Below are positions 35,916 through 47,046 of a stretch of DNA of 64,000 bases, piece after piece (within the stretch, counting starts at the first letter, position 1; each line of letters begins with the position of its first letter). A model generated the notes under the pieces. It saw only the letters and a program-made list of their open reading frames with translations. It searched no databases and was not told the origin of the DNA. The translations under genes were made by a program, and so were the position numbers. Source of the stretch: Microbacter sp. GSS18 (GTDB taxonomy: Bacteria; Actinomycetota; Actinomycetes; Actinomycetales; Microbacteriaceae); NCBI GenBank assembly GCA_029319145.1, contig CP119753.1, forward strand, positions 3,286,001 through 3,350,000, read 5' to 3'.

Positions 35916-36860
35916 CTAGCCGCGCTCGGACGCCGCCGCGTTCTCGATCGGCTGCGGGCCGCGCGCGGCGAACCTCGCGGCGCGTCTCGCCGTGGCGCGC
36001 AGGAAGTCGGCGGGCGCCCAGCGGAGCCCCCGTCCCGCCTCGACGGCGGCTCGGTGCCAGTGGCCCCGACGCAGTCCCGCCAGCACGGACGAGGCCAGGC
36101 CCTCGGCGATGGCCGCGCGGAAGCGCGCGAGGTTCTCGCGGAGGAGATCGGCGTGCGCGGCATCCCTGCGGCGCTTCGTGTGGCCGACCTGGTGCCGCAG
36201 TGCGCGCAGGTGCCCGGAGATGTCCTCCGGCCCGCCGGACGTGTTCGCATCATGGCGGCGGTAACCCGTCAGCGCCCGATCGACGGCCGTGAACCGGCCC
36301 ACCTGGAGCAGACGGAGCATCAGCTCGATGTCCTCGGCGTGGGCGAAGCGCGTGTCGAAGCCGCCGACCTCATCGAAGGCGGCACGCCTGACGAGCAGAC
36401 CAGCGATGCGGGGCAGTGCCGCGACGCCGCGCAGCATGTCGACACGGTCGTGCACGGGCGCGCCCCACTCCTGCCCCGACGGCGCGCCGGCCTGATCGAT
36501 GATCCAGATGCCGGCCGCGCATGCGACGGCATCCGGAGCGCCGTCGATGGCGGCGAGCTGCGCCTCGATCTTGTGGGGGTGCCACACGTCGTCGTCGTCG
36601 AGGAAGGCGATCCACTCTCCGCTCGTGTGTCGGGCGCCGTGGTTCCGCGCCGCCGAGACGCCCGCCGGCGGATGCCGCAGGACGCGGGCGCCGAGGTCGG
36701 CTCCCAGCGCGCGGACCTCGTCGGGATCCGGTGATCCGTCGTCGACGATCACGATCTCGACGACCGGGGTCGTCTGCGCCCGCACGGACGTGATGGCCTC
36801 GCGCAGGTAGGGGCCGCCGCGATTGGTGGCGATCACCACGCTCACCCGCGCTGGTGGCAT
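35916..36860 (-). CDS. GT2-family glycosyltransferase
   Basis: A 314-residue GT-A-fold glycosyltransferase. It starts VSVVIATNRGGPYLREAI, has the first acid pair in VIVDDGSPD, AARNHGARHTSGEWIAFLDDDDVWHP for metal and nucleotide binding, and RFAHAEDIELMLRLL as the catalytic base region. No membrane segment is present; the C-terminal ~90 residues are helical and basic. GGGAGGAG precedes the ATG, and TACGCT at 36908-36913 is a likely -10. With the two convergent genes it forms a small surface-polysaccharide cluster. Confidence 0.88.
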   Translation of the reverse strand: MPPARVSVVIATNRGGPYLREAITSVRAQTTPVVEIVIVDDGSPDPDEVRALGADLGARVLRHPPAGVSAARNHGARHTSGEWIAFLDDDDVWHPHKIEAQLAAIDGAPDAVACAAGIWIIDQAGAPSGQEWGAPVHDRVDMLRGVAALPRIAGLLVRRAAFDEVGGFDTRFAHAEDIELMLRLLQVGRFTAVDRALTGYRRHDANTSGGPEDISGHLRALRHQVGHTKRRRDAAHADLLRENLARFRAAIAEGLASSVLAGLRRGHWHRAAVEAGRGLRWAPADFLRATARRAARFAARGPQPIENAAASERG

Positions 36861-36969
36861 GGACGACTCCTCCCGGTGGGCGTCGTCGGTGGACGTCCGC
36901 CACGATCAGCGTAGCCCTGCTCCGAGCGGGAGAGGGTGCGGCCGATGTCCGGCTCGCGGATGTCAAGTT

Positions 36970-36989
36970 CCTGCGAGTTCGCTCGCAGG
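36970..36989. other. Perfect hairpin with TTCG tetraloop upstream of the rubber oxygenase gene
   Basis: CCTGCGAG-TTCG-CTCGCAGG: an 8 bp perfect stem capped by the very stable UUCG-type loop if transcribed from the plus strand. It lies in the 304-base region between the GT2 gene and lcp, which otherwise holds the inverted repeat and promoter listed below. Confidence 0.6.
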
Positions 36990-37008
36990 CCGATCGGGGC
37001 ACCGTGTG

Positions 37009-37069
37009 AAGATCCGCGTGATTTCAAACATCAAGGATCTTGTCCCACGGTCATCCTGGTAGGTAAGTT
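37009..37069 (+). promoter_or_regulatory. Candidate promoter and inverted repeat upstream of lcp
   Basis: AAGATCC (37009-37015) and GGATCTT (37035-37041) form an inverted repeat with a 19-base gap. TTGTCC (37040-37045), an 18-base spacer and TAAGTT (37064-37069) make a plausible promoter, and the right arm overlaps its -35. A regulator binding the repeat could block or recruit polymerase. The leader to the ATG is ~90 bases. Confidence 0.4.
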
Positions 37070-37164
37070 ATGCGTGATTCACATCTCTCGGATGCCGTCG
37101 CGCAGAGAGAGACCGCCGGGTCGACGGTCGCCCCGGGGCAGACAGCAGGACGAAGGAGTCCACC

Positions 37165-38388
37165 ATGCCAGATCTCAGCAGAAGGAACCTCTTGCGCGCC
37201 GGCGGCGCTCTCGGAGCGATGGGAGCGCTCGGGACCGCAGCGCCCGCGCACGCGTGGACGTGGGCCTCGACCGGTTCGATCGCGGGGACGGGCACCGGCC
37301 GGGACCCCCGGTTCGTGTGGGACGATCTCGCCGACCCGCTCCTGGTCGACCTGCTCGAGCGGGGCGGCGTGCCCGAGGTGAACCGGCTCCTCGAGCCGTG
37401 GCGGTATAACGGGCAGAGCCTTCCTTCGGACCTCCCCGCCGACGTGAAGGCGTTCGTCGAGCAGGCTCGCGTCCTGCCGGCGTGGGCGGATCTGCGCAAG
37501 CTCGACACCGCGTTCCGGTTCGCGAAGAAGCGCGGCCTGTACCTCGGCGTGCTGTACGGCATGAACAGCGGCATGATGAGCGCGGCGATCCCGCGCGAGG
37601 CGCGCGCCGTCTGGTACTCGAAGGGCGGTGCCGACATCACGGACCGCATCGCGAAGACGGCCAAGCTCGGCTACGACATCGGCGACTATCACGCCTACCG
37701 CCCGGACGGGAAGATGATCGTCACGTGCGTGAAGACGCGTATGGTCCACGCCGCCGTCCGCCATCTGCTCCCGCAGTCGCCGCACTGGTCGGCGGTGGCG
37801 GACGAGCAGGTGCCGATCAGCCAGTACGACATCCTCGTGACGTGGCACAGCCTGGCCTCGTCGGTGTGGCAGAAGCTCATGGAGTGGAAGATCTACATCC
37901 CTTCGTGGGAGGCGGATGCGTACCTGCACCTGTGGCAGGTCACGGCGTCGATGCTCGGCGTTCTCGACGAGTACATCCCGGCATCGTGGGACGAGGCGCT
38001 CGCCCAGCGCGAGCAGGTGCTCGTGCCGCTGCTCGCGCCGACGCCCGAGGGTGTCCTGATCGCCGACAAGCTCGTCCACCTGGGCGAGCGGATCGACTTC
38101 TCGATCCTGACCCAGCCGGCGTTCGAGTCCGTCACGCGGTACATGCTCGGCGACCAGGTCACCGAGTACCTCGAGCTCGGGACCAACCCCGTGCTCGACG
38201 CGGCGGTCGAGGAGCTGTGGATCCCGTTCGTGCGCGCCCGCGAACTGGGGCTCCTGGTCCCCGGATCGCCGGCGCTGTACTGGGCCTTCGACGAGCTGCT
38301 GCGGAAGTTCGCGCTGTTCTACCTCGAGCCGTTCCGGACGATCAACATCGACATCCCGACGATCAACAATCCGGACTACAGCTACTGA
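37165..38388 (+). CDS. lcp: Latex-clearing protein, heme rubber oxygenase (DUF2236 family), Tat-exported
   Basis: A 407-residue protein, the same length as Streptomyces Lcp(K30). Lcp is an extracellular b-type heme dioxygenase that cleaves poly(cis-1,4-isoprene) into oligo-isoprenoids. A Tat signal (LSRRNLLRAGGALG, cleavage near APAHA at 30) leads into WTWASTGSIAGTG. By pattern, the functional residues described for Lcp(K30) are all present, shifted by three: Glu145 in IPREARAV, Arg161-Lys164-Thr165 in RIAKT, and Arg192, heme-ligand His195 and Arg199 in RMVHAAVR. AAGGAG precedes the ATG. A 17 bp terminator follows. It is a single gene with no linked oxiA or mce genes here, so catabolism of the products would need genes elsewhere. 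Confidence 0.88.
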   Translation: MPDLSRRNLLRAGGALGAMGALGTAAPAHAWTWASTGSIAGTGTGRDPRFVWDDLADPLLVDLLERGGVPEVNRLLEPWRYNGQSLPSDLPADVKAFVEQARVLPAWADLRKLDTAFRFAKKRGLYLGVLYGMNSGMMSAAIPREARAVWYSKGGADITDRIAKTAKLGYDIGDYHAYRPDGKMIVTCVKTRMVHAAVRHLLPQSPHWSAVADEQVPISQYDILVTWHSLASSVWQKLMEWKIYIPSWEADAYLHLWQVTASMLGVLDEYIPASWDEALAQREQVLVPLLAPTPEGVLIADKLVHLGERIDFSILTQPAFESVTRYMLGDQVTEYLELGTNPVLDAAVEELWIPFVRARELGLLVPGSPALYWAFDELLRKFALFYLEPFRTINIDIPTINNPDYSY

Positions 38389-38394
38389 GGCACC

Positions 38395-38435
38395 CGGCGG
38401 TGCGGGTCCGCGCGCTCTGCGGACCCGCACCGCCG
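38395..38435. terminator. Bidirectional terminator between lcp and pckG
   Basis: A perfect 17 bp stem (38395-38411 with 38419-38435) and a seven-base loop, seven bases after the lcp stop and eight beyond the pckG stop. No U-tract is present. Confidence 0.8.
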
Positions 38436-38442
38436 AATCGGA

Positions 38443-40284
<1,842 letters not shown>

Positions 40285-40467
40285 GGACCCAGCATGCCGA
40301 ATCGGGGTCGGGCGCACCATGGTCCGTTCCCGCTGGGTGGTAGCGGGGCCGTCGCGTTCGCCGCGGAAGAGAGACGCAGAACCGCGGATGCCGGTGGGTG
40401 CGGCATCCCGCGCCGGACGGGACCATGATGGAGCCAGCTGCCGCGCGAACCAGGAGGTACCCGCACC

Positions 40468-42435
40468 GTGAACCGGATCGACGTCGTCGAGATGAGCATC
40501 CAGGACATGCGCGCTGCGCTCGAGACGGGGGCGGTGACGAGCGTCGATCTCGTGTGCGCCTACCTGAACCGCATCGCCTACTACGACCGCACCGGACTGT
40601 GCCTGCACGCGATCGCCGTGCTGAACCCGGACTGCCTCGCCGAGGCCGCCGAATCCGACCGGCGTCGCCGCGACGGTGAGGCCGGGCCGCTCGAGGGGGT
40701 CCCGTTCACCGTCAAGGACAGCTACAAGGTGAAGGGCATGACGGTCGCCTCCGGAAGCCCCGCGCTCGCCGAGCTGGTCGCGACCGAGGACGCCGCGAGC
40801 GTGGCCCTGCTCCGCGCGGCGGGAGCCGTGCTGCTGGGGAAGACCAACATGCCGCCGATGGCGGCCGGGGGCGTGCAGCCCGGGCTCTACGACTACGCGC
40901 GCAGCCCGTACAACCCCGACTACCTGACCGCCGCCTACGGGTCCGGCTCCTCGAACGGGTCGGGCACCGCCACCGCCGCCAGCATGTGCGCGTTCGGCAT
41001 GGCCGAGGAGACCGTGTCGTCGGGGCGGTCCCCGGCGTCCAACAACGCGCTCGTCGCGTACACGCCGTCGCGCGGCGTGATCTCGATCCGCGGCAACTGG
41101 CCGCTGCGTCCGACGTGCGACGTCGTCGTCCCTCACACGCGCACCGTCGGCGACCTGCTCGCCGTCCTCGAGGTGCTCGCGGCCGAGGACCCCGATCGCA
41201 CGGGAGACTTCTGGCGGCAGCAGACGACCGTCGCGCTGCCGGTGCCGGAGGAGGTCCTCCCGCGGCCGCTCGTCAGGCCGCGCCCGGAGCGGCTGGAGGG
41301 CCTGCGGATCGGCGTGCCGAAGCTCTACATCGGCGAGGACCCGGTGCCGCAGGATCCGCCGGCGATCCGTCCCAGCGTCCGGGCGCTGTGGGACCGCGCG
41401 GCCGAGCACCTGCGTGCGCTGGGCGCCGAGGTCGTCGAGGTCGACTTCCCTGTCGTGTCGAACTACGAGGAGGACCGGCCCGACGCCGAGGGTCTGGCCG
41501 CCCGCGGGCTCGTGCCCCCGACCTGGCGCCTGATCGAAGGAGGCCCGGTCACCGCGATGGCGCTCGACGAGTTCCTGCGGGTGAACGGCGATCCGGCGCT
41601 GAGCTCATGGGCCGACGTCGACGGCGACACGGTCTTCCCCATCGCGGACGCGCCCATCCCGGTGTGGATCACGCGGGCGCGCGGCGGATTCGACTGGCAG
41701 CGCCTGGCGGAGCTCGTCAAGCAGGGGCTCCCCGCCGCGTACGGCGACGTTCCCGGGCTGAGCCATCTCCTCGAAGGGCTGGAGCAGGCCCGCGTCCAGG
41801 ACTTCGAGCAGTGGATGAGCCGGACGGGACTGGATCTCGTCGTGTTCCCGGCGGCCGGCGACGTCGGCCGCGATGACCTCTTCACGCGCGTCGAGAGCAG
41901 GGAGGCGGCGTCGCGCAACGGCGTCGTGTACTCGAACGGCAACCGCGTCATCCGCCATCTCGGCATCCCCACCGTCACGGTTCCGATGGGATGCATGGCC
42001 GACACGCAGATGCCGGTGGGGCTCACCTTCGCCGGTCCCGCCTACAGCGACGACCGACTGCTGGACTACGCCTCCGCCTACGAGGGCGCCACGCGGGAGC
42101 GTGTCGCGGCGTTCCTGACCCCGACGCTCCCGAGCAACCAGATCGAGTCGCGGGACGCCTCGGCCGGCGAGCCGGCGGAGGTCGCCCACGAGGTCGAGAT
42201 CGCCAGGGGCGCACGCTCGTGGGACATCACCGTGCGCGTCGCCGGCCGCCCGGACGCCCCCGACGCCGAGGTATGGGCCGACGGGCACATCCTCCGTCCG
42301 GTCGCCGGCGAGCGCGGGACCTACGCCGGCGCCGTGTCTCTCGCGAGGGCACGGCTGTTCGACGAGGTCATGGTCCTCGTCAAGCACGGGCCGCACGGGG
42401 CGGCGCTCAGCTTCGCGCCGCTGCCGTCGCCGTAG
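40468..42435 (+). CDS. Amidase-signature family hydrolase with C-terminal extension
   Basis: A 655-residue amidase-signature enzyme (typical length ~470-550). The catalytic Ser-cisSer-Lys triad can be placed: Lys83 in [10 protein letters not shown], the cis-Ser in GSGSSNGSG (~161), and nucleophile Ser185 in [12 protein letters not shown], where the usual TGGSIR is altered. The inserts between 260 and 400 are long. The last ~80 residues ([17 protein letters not shown] onward) look like a small beta domain absent from standard amidases. AGGAGG sits at good distance before the GTG at 40468. No signal peptide is seen. Its last 29 bases overlap the convergent PLP-enzyme gene. The substrate is unknown. 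Confidence 0.85.
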   Translation: MNRIDVVEMSIQDMRAALETGAVTSVDLVCAYLNRIAYYDRTGLCLHAIAVLNPDCLAEAAESDRRRRDGEAGPLEGVPFTVKDSYKVKGMTVASGSPALAELVATEDAASVALLRAAGAVLLGKTNMPPMAAGGVQPGLYDYARSPYNPDYLTAAYGSGSSNGSGTATAASMCAFGMAEETVSSGRSPASNNALVAYTPSRGVISIRGNWPLRPTCDVVVPHTRTVGDLLAVLEVLAAEDPDRTGDFWRQQTTVALPVPEEVLPRPLVRPRPERLEGLRIGVPKLYIGEDPVPQDPPAIRPSVRALWDRAAEHLRALGAEVVEVDFPVVSNYEEDRPDAEGLAARGLVPPTWRLIEGGPVTAMALDEFLRVNGDPALSSWADVDGDTVFPIADAPIPVWITRARGGFDWQRLAELVKQGLPAAYGDVPGLSHLLEGLEQARVQDFEQWMSRTGLDLVVFPAAGDVGRDDLFTRVESREAASRNGVVYSNGNRVIRHLGIPTVTVPMGCMADTQMPVGLTFAGPAYSDDRLLDYASAYEGATRERVAAFLTPTLPSNQIESRDASAGEPAEVAHEVEIARGARSWDITVRVAGRPDAPDAEVWADGHILRPVAGERGTYAGAVSLARARLFDEVMVLVKHGPHGAALSFAPLPSP

Positions 42436-43624
42436 CCGTCGCGGTGCGCGCGGCATCCAGGGCTGCCGCGAGGTCGCCGATGAGGTCGGCCGGATCCTCG
42501 AGCCCGATGGAGAGTCGGACGAGGTCCGCCGACGGGCGGGCCTCGGGCGGCACCGGCCGGTGCGTGAGGGCCGCGGGGTGCTGGATCAGCGAGTCCACCC
42601 CGCCCAGCGAGACCGCATGGGTGAACAGGCGTGTCGCCGACAGCACCGCGCTCGCCGCGGCGTACCCGCCGCGCACCCGGAAAGCGAGCATGGCACCCGT
42701 GCCGCGCATCTGCCGCCCGATGAGCCCTCGCGGATCGGCGCCTGTGCCCGGGTGGAAGACCTCGACGACGTCGGGGTGCTCGGCGAGTGCGCGGGCGACG
42801 CGCGCTGCGGTCGTCTGCTGGCGCCGGATGCGCATCGGCAGCGTCGCCAGGCCCCGGTGCAGGAGGTAGGCGCCGAGCGGATGCAGGATGCCGCCGGTGA
42901 TGGCGCGGACACGTCGCAGCGCCTCGGCCGTGGTCTCGTCGCACGCGACGACCCCGGCGATGACGTCCCCGTGGCCGCCCAGGTACTTCGTGGCGCTGTG
43001 GAGCGACATGGCGGCGCCGAGATCGAGGGGATTCTGCAGCACCGGAGTGGCGAAGGTGTTGTCGACGACCACCGGGACGCCGTGCGCCTGGGCTGCGACC
43101 GCCGCGATGTCGACGAGATCGAGCGTCGGGTTCGCGGGGGTCTCGAGCACGACGAGCCCGGTGTCCGGCCGGATGGCTCCTTCAACGCCGTCCTCGTCGC
43201 AGAACGTGGTCTCGACGCCCAGCAGCCCGGATCCGAGCAGGTGATCCGTGCCGCCGTAGAGCGGGCGGACGGCGACGACGTGGCGCCTGCCGGTCGCGGC
43301 GGCGTGCGCGAGCACGACCGCGGTCATCGCCGCCATCCCCGACGAGAACGCGACGGCGGCCTCCGCGTGCTCCAGGTCCGCCAGGGCCGACTCGAACCGT
43401 GCGACCGTCGGGTTCCACAGGCGTGCATAGACGTAGCCGCCCGCCTCGAGGGGCCGCCCGCCGCGCGCCATCGACTCGTACGAGAAGCCGCCGAGGTCGA
43501 CGTCCGGCAGGGGGTGGGTCGTGCTCAGGTCGATCGGGAGTGCGTGGACGCCCAGTGCGGCCAGGTCCTCGCGACCGGCATGGACGGCGAGTGTGTCGGG
43601 GTGCAGAGGCGAAGGCAGATCCAT
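42407..43624 (-). CDS. Cys/Met-metabolism PLP enzyme (cystathionine gamma-lyase / methionine gamma-lyase family)
   Basis: A 405-residue fold-type I PLP enzyme. YARLWNPTVARFE holds the phosphate-binding Tyr/Arg of the neighbouring subunit, SSGMAAM binds phosphate, ETPANPTLDLVD and VVDNTFATPVLQNPL carry the ring-contact Asp, and the Schiff-base Lys213 is in HSATKYLGGHGD. These are generic to gamma-synthase, gamma-lyase and sulfhydrylase members. The divergent Lrp-type regulator favours an amino-acid catabolic role such as methionine or cystathionine gamma-lyase; that is inference. The ATG at 43624 was chosen because upstream codons are not family-like. The 3' end overlaps the amidase by 29 bases. 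Confidence 0.88.
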   Translation of the reverse strand: MDLPSPLHPDTLAVHAGREDLAALGVHALPIDLSTTHPLPDVDLGGFSYESMARGGRPLEAGGYVYARLWNPTVARFESALADLEHAEAAVAFSSGMAAMTAVVLAHAAATGRRHVVAVRPLYGGTDHLLGSGLLGVETTFCDEDGVEGAIRPDTGLVVLETPANPTLDLVDIAAVAAQAHGVPVVVDNTFATPVLQNPLDLGAAMSLHSATKYLGGHGDVIAGVVACDETTAEALRRVRAITGGILHPLGAYLLHRGLATLPMRIRRQQTTAARVARALAEHPDVVEVFHPGTGADPRGLIGRQMRGTGAMLAFRVRGGYAAASAVLSATRLFTHAVSLGGVDSLIQHPAALTHRPVPPEARPSADLVRLSIGLEDPADLIGDLAAALDAARTATATATAAARS

Positions 43625-43650
43625 GCCGCGATTCTCAGCGAGGATGCGAT

Positions 43651-43675
43651 GATTCGACGAGGACTCGGCAGAATC
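43651..43675. promoter_or_regulatory. Possible Lrp site between the divergent PLP-enzyme and regulator genes
   Basis: GATTC (43651-43655) and GAATC (43671-43675) form an inverted pair centred in the divergent gap. A further GATTC-like copy lies near 43630. The pattern is weak but in the right place for an Lrp/AsnC regulator. Confidence 0.3.
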
Positions 43676-43737
43676 CGTGCCGAAAGTGCATCGTGGACGA
43701 ATTCCGTGCAATCACCGTTGAGTCAGGAGGCGGAACA

Positions 43738-44232
43738 TTGGGGATGGAGCGGACGGAGCAGAACCCGGGTGGACTGGACGCCGTCGACGTCGCGATCCTG
43801 CGGGCGCTGACGCGGAACGCCGAGATGAGCAACAAGGCGCTGGCGCAGCAGCTGCGGCTCGCCGAATCGACGTGCGCGCACCGCGTCCGGGCGCTGCGCG
43901 CCCGGGGCGTCATCCGCGACACGCGCGTGCGCCTCGACGGTGCCGCGCTCGGTCTGCCGCTGCAGGGGATCATCCGTGTGCGACTCGGCTCGCACACGCC
44001 CGAGGGCGTCCACGCGCTCTTCGACGCGCTCGTCGCGACTCCGAAGGTGCTTCAGGTCTTCCACGTCGCCGGGGTCGACGACTTCCTCGTCCATGTCGCC
44101 GTCGAGAACGCCGAAGACCTCCGCGACATCGTGCTGCGGCACATCACGGTCCACCCGATCGTGCGGGCCACCGAGACGCAGCTCGTGTTCGAGCTGCGCG
44201 ACGGCGCGGGCATGCTCGCAGGCGCGGACTGA
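43738..44232 (+). CDS. Lrp/AsnC-family transcriptional regulator
   Basis: A 164-residue Lrp-type regulator. The N-terminal winged helix-turn-helix runs from LDAVDVAILRALTRNAEMSNKALA to LRLAESTCAHRVRALRARGVI. The C-terminal RAM/AsnC ligand domain contains GIIRVRLG and VLQVFHVAGVDDFLVHVAV. The TTG at 43738 is preferred because AGGAGG ends seven bases before it; the ATG two codons on (43744) has a 13-base gap. It is divergent from a PLP lyase, the usual arrangement for local Lrp control of an amino-acid catabolic gene, probably responding to a sulfur or other amino acid. Confidence 0.88.
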   Translation: MGMERTEQNPGGLDAVDVAILRALTRNAEMSNKALAQQLRLAESTCAHRVRALRARGVIRDTRVRLDGAALGLPLQGIIRVRLGSHTPEGVHALFDALVATPKVLQVFHVAGVDDFLVHVAVENAEDLRDIVLRHITVHPIVRATETQLVFELRDGAGMLAGAD

Positions 44233-44310
44233 TCGCATCCGTCACTGCGCAGGGTCGGGGCATCGTCACGGCGAGTCCGGTGCGGCGCCGGGGATGAGAG
44301 AGTACAAGGG

Positions 44311-44937
44311 ATGGCTGACACCTCCACGAACTCATCCCCGGCCGCTCCGGCCGGCGGCGGCGCGACGATCGCCGACCTGCTCGAGGCGCTGCGCGCGGGC
44401 GAGACGATCACCGGCGGCTCGCCGCTGCACGGCGTCATGCATACCGCGGCCCAGGAGGCGCTGCGCATCACCGCCGAGATCAACGGCGGCTACCACGACG
44501 ACGCCGGGGTGCGCGCGCTGCTGTCGCAGCTGGCCGGTCGCCCGGTCGACGACACGCTCACGGTCTTCCCGCCGTTCCACACCGACTTCGGCAAGAACAC
44601 CACGTTCGGCCGCGGAGTCTTCGTGAACATGGGCTGCAAGTTCCAGGACCAGGGCGGCATCACGATCGGCGACGGCGCCCTCATCGGGCACAACGTGGTC
44701 ATCGCCACGATCAACCATCCGCTCGACCCGGACCGCCGGGCCGACAACGTGCCGTCGCCCGTCGTGATCGGCGACAAGGTCTGGATCGGCTCGAACGCCG
44801 TCATCCTGCCCGGTGTCACGGTGGGAGACGGTGCCGTGGTCGCCGCTGCGGCGGTCGTCACGAAGGACGTCCCGGCCGGGGTGGTCGTGGCGGGCGTTCC
44901 CGCACGGGTGATCCGGAGAGTCGACGGGGCGGACTGA
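44311..44937 (+). CDS. Sugar O-acetyltransferase-like protein (left-handed beta-helix)
   Basis: A 208-residue hexapeptide-repeat acyltransferase of the maltose/galactoside acetyltransferase type. The N-terminal helical region (about 45-85) resembles the Mac domain. The beta-helix coils start at [23 protein letters not shown] and continue with [17 protein letters not shown] and [29 protein letters not shown]. The catalytic His is in the loop [11 protein letters not shown], and the closing element is GVPARVIR. It would acetylate sugars with acetyl-CoA in the cytoplasm. A Ser/Ala/Pro-rich N-terminus of ~18 residues is unusual. It is a single gene. Confidence 0.88.
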   Translation: MADTSTNSSPAAPAGGGATIADLLEALRAGETITGGSPLHGVMHTAAQEALRITAEINGGYHDDAGVRALLSQLAGRPVDDTLTVFPPFHTDFGKNTTFGRGVFVNMGCKFQDQGGITIGDGALIGHNVVIATINHPLDPDRRADNVPSPVVIGDKVWIGSNAVILPGVTVGDGAVVAAAAVVTKDVPAGVVVAGVPARVIRRVDGAD

Positions 44938-45038
44938 GCCGAGCCTCCGGATAGCGCGCCGCACGCGGCCACTCGCCCGCGGGCATCCGTCCCGGCGTCA
45001 CATCGGCGGCCCGATTCTCCCGCGGCCCGATGGGGACG

Positions 45039-45044
45039 TATAAC
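45039..45044 (+). promoter_or_regulatory. -10 element TATAAC placing the transcript start at the ATG
   Basis: TATAAC, seven bases (AGGAGGG), then ATG at 45052. AGGAGG is one base from the ATG, too close for normal initiation, so the leaderless reading is favoured. A weak TTCTCC lies 18 bases upstream as -35. Confidence 0.5.
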
Positions 45045-45051
45045 AGGAGGG

Positions 45052-47046
45052 ATGGAATCCCCTCACCCGGCGTCGATCGCGCTCATCGGCGGAGGCCCGC
45101 GTGGAGTGTCGCTGATCGAGCGGATCGGTGCGCGGCTGCGCGGCATGGACGAGATCGAGCTCGAGGTCCACATCATCGACGACACCCAGGTCGGCGCGGG
45201 CCGGATCTGGCGCACCGACCAGGTGCGCGAGCTGTGCATGAACACGCTCGCCGATGCCGTCACGCTCTTCACCGACGACGCCGTGACGATGGACGGGCCC
45301 GTGGTCGAGGGCCCCACGATGTTCGAGTGGTGCCTGCTCGCCCGCCACGCGCAGCAGCCGAGCCCGTCCACGGCTGCGCGGATCGCCGACATCCCGGTTG
45401 CGCGCTCCGTGGCGTTCGCCGACGCGCCGGTGCGCCCCGGGTTCGCCGAGGACTACGCCGACGAGCTGGCGGCACTCGCTCCGCACTCCCACCCGAGCCG
45501 AGCCCTCTACGGCGAATACCTGCGATGGTGCCACGCCCGCGCCGTGGCCGTGCTGCCCGGCGGTGTCCGGGTGTGCGAGCATCTCGGCCGGGTCGTCGGC
45601 ATCGAGCGCGCGGACGGCCGCGAGCGCCTCCGCCTCGCGGACGGCAGGGAGATCGTCGCCGACGCGGTCGTGGCGGCGACCGGGTGGATGCCGCGGGCGG
45701 AGACCCCGACCGAGTCCGAGCTGCACGCCGCCGCGGCCGAGCATGGACTGCTGTGGGTCCGCGCCGACAGTCCTCTCGACCAGGACGTGGCCGCCGTGCC
45801 CGCGGGAGCGGACGTCATCGTGCGGGGCCTCGGCATGGGCTTCTTCGACACGATGGCGCTGCTGACGATCGGACGCGGAGGCAGGTTCGTCGAGGACGCC
45901 GCCGGCGCACTGCGATACGAGCCGTCCGGCGACGAGCCGGTCCTGCACGCGACGTCGCGGCGCGGAGTGCCGTTCCGCGCGAAGTCCCTGTACGGGTCGC
46001 TTCCGCCCCGCGCGCCGCAGCGCCGTCTGCGGGGGCGCGACATCGATCGGCTGCCGCGCCCCATCGACTTCGACGCCGAACTGTGGCCGCTGATCCTGCG
46101 GGACGCCGTCGAGGCCTACTACGACACGCTCGCGCGCGTCCGTCCGGGTGCCGTGACCGTTCCCGTCCCCGAGCTCGCGCGGATTCTGGATGCCGCGACG
46201 GGCGATGTCGACGCGCTCGCCGCGGCGGTGGAGCCCTTCGTCCCCGATCCCCGGGACCGCTTCGACCTGCGGGCGGCGATCGAACCCGTCCGGGAGCGCT
46301 TCGCCGATCGCGACACGTTCGACGCCTTCGTGCGTGCGTTCGTCGCGGACGACCTCGCCGAAGCGGAGCGCGGCGCCGACAGCCCGCTCAAGGCGGGCCT
46401 GTGGTCGATCGCGTCCGCGCGACAGCCCGCGAGCGTCCTGGGCGCCTTCGGCGGCTACGACGCCGAGTCGCGGGCCGCCGGATTCGCGCGGCTGCGCGGC
46501 GCCGGCGGCATGTTCGGCTCGGGTCCGCCGGCGTTCCGCAATCGGCAGCTGCTCGCCCTCATGGATGCCGGACTCGTCCGGTTCATCGGGCCCTCGGCGA
46601 CCGTGAGCGTCGAGCGCGGCCGGTTCCGCGCGACCTCGCCCGACGTCGCCGCCTCGGTCGTCTGGGCGGACGTGCTCATCGACGCGTTCATGCGCCCCCA
46701 CGATCTGCGCGAGACGGTCGACCCGCTCGCGGCATCGCTGTCGAGAGCCGGACGCGCGAGGGTCTTCCGAGTTCCGCGCAGGGGCGGGGGAGACGCGCCG
46801 ACCGCGGGCTTCGACGTCGACCCCGCCACCGGCCGGCTCATCGGGACGGACGGCGGCCTCGATCCGGCCGTGCACGTGGCCGGCATCCCCGTCGACGACG
46901 TGCTGCACGACACGATCATCAGCCCGATGCCCCGGGCCGACGCGACGATGCTCCGCGAGACCGACCGCGTCGCGCGCAGCGCGCTCGGCATCGCCCTCTC
47001 GTCCGAGCCCGTCGACGTGTGCGGGAGCGCGGGGGCACGCGTATGA
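45052..47046 (+). CDS. FAD/NAD(P)-binding protein, first gene of an acid-sugar operon
   Basis: A 664-residue protein with an N-terminal dinucleotide-binding motif, IALIGGGPRGVSLIERI, of the FAD-NAD(P)-binding (NAD_binding_9-like) family. A second nucleotide-like stretch is DAVVAATGWMPRAET, and VIVRGLGMGFFDTMALLTIGRGG follows. The C-terminal half (about 380-664) is largely helical with VHVAGIPVDDVLHDTIISPMPRADATM near the end, as in flavoproteins where the isoalloxazine site closes the fold. Relatives are little studied; some resemble lysine N-hydroxylase-like proteins. Its stop overlaps the next gene, an acid-sugar kinase, by four bases, implying a linked role in C4 acid metabolism. The reaction is unknown. 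Confidence 0.75.
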   Translation: MESPHPASIALIGGGPRGVSLIERIGARLRGMDEIELEVHIIDDTQVGAGRIWRTDQVRELCMNTLADAVTLFTDDAVTMDGPVVEGPTMFEWCLLARHAQQPSPSTAARIADIPVARSVAFADAPVRPGFAEDYADELAALAPHSHPSRALYGEYLRWCHARAVAVLPGGVRVCEHLGRVVGIERADGRERLRLADGREIVADAVVAATGWMPRAETPTESELHAAAAEHGLLWVRADSPLDQDVAAVPAGADVIVRGLGMGFFDTMALLTIGRGGRFVEDAAGALRYEPSGDEPVLHATSRRGVPFRAKSLYGSLPPRAPQRRLRGRDIDRLPRPIDFDAELWPLILRDAVEAYYDTLARVRPGAVTVPVPELARILDAATGDVDALAAAVEPFVPDPRDRFDLRAAIEPVRERFADRDTFDAFVRAFVADDLAEAERGADSPLKAGLWSIASARQPASVLGAFGGYDAESRAAGFARLRGAGGMFGSGPPAFRNRQLLALMDAGLVRFIGPSATVSVERGRFRATSPDVAASVVWADVLIDAFMRPHDLRETVDPLAASLSRAGRARVFRVPRRGGGDAPTAGFDVDPATGRLIGTDGGLDPAVHVAGIPVDDVLHDTIISPMPRADATMLRETDRVARSALGIALSSEPVDVCGSAGARV

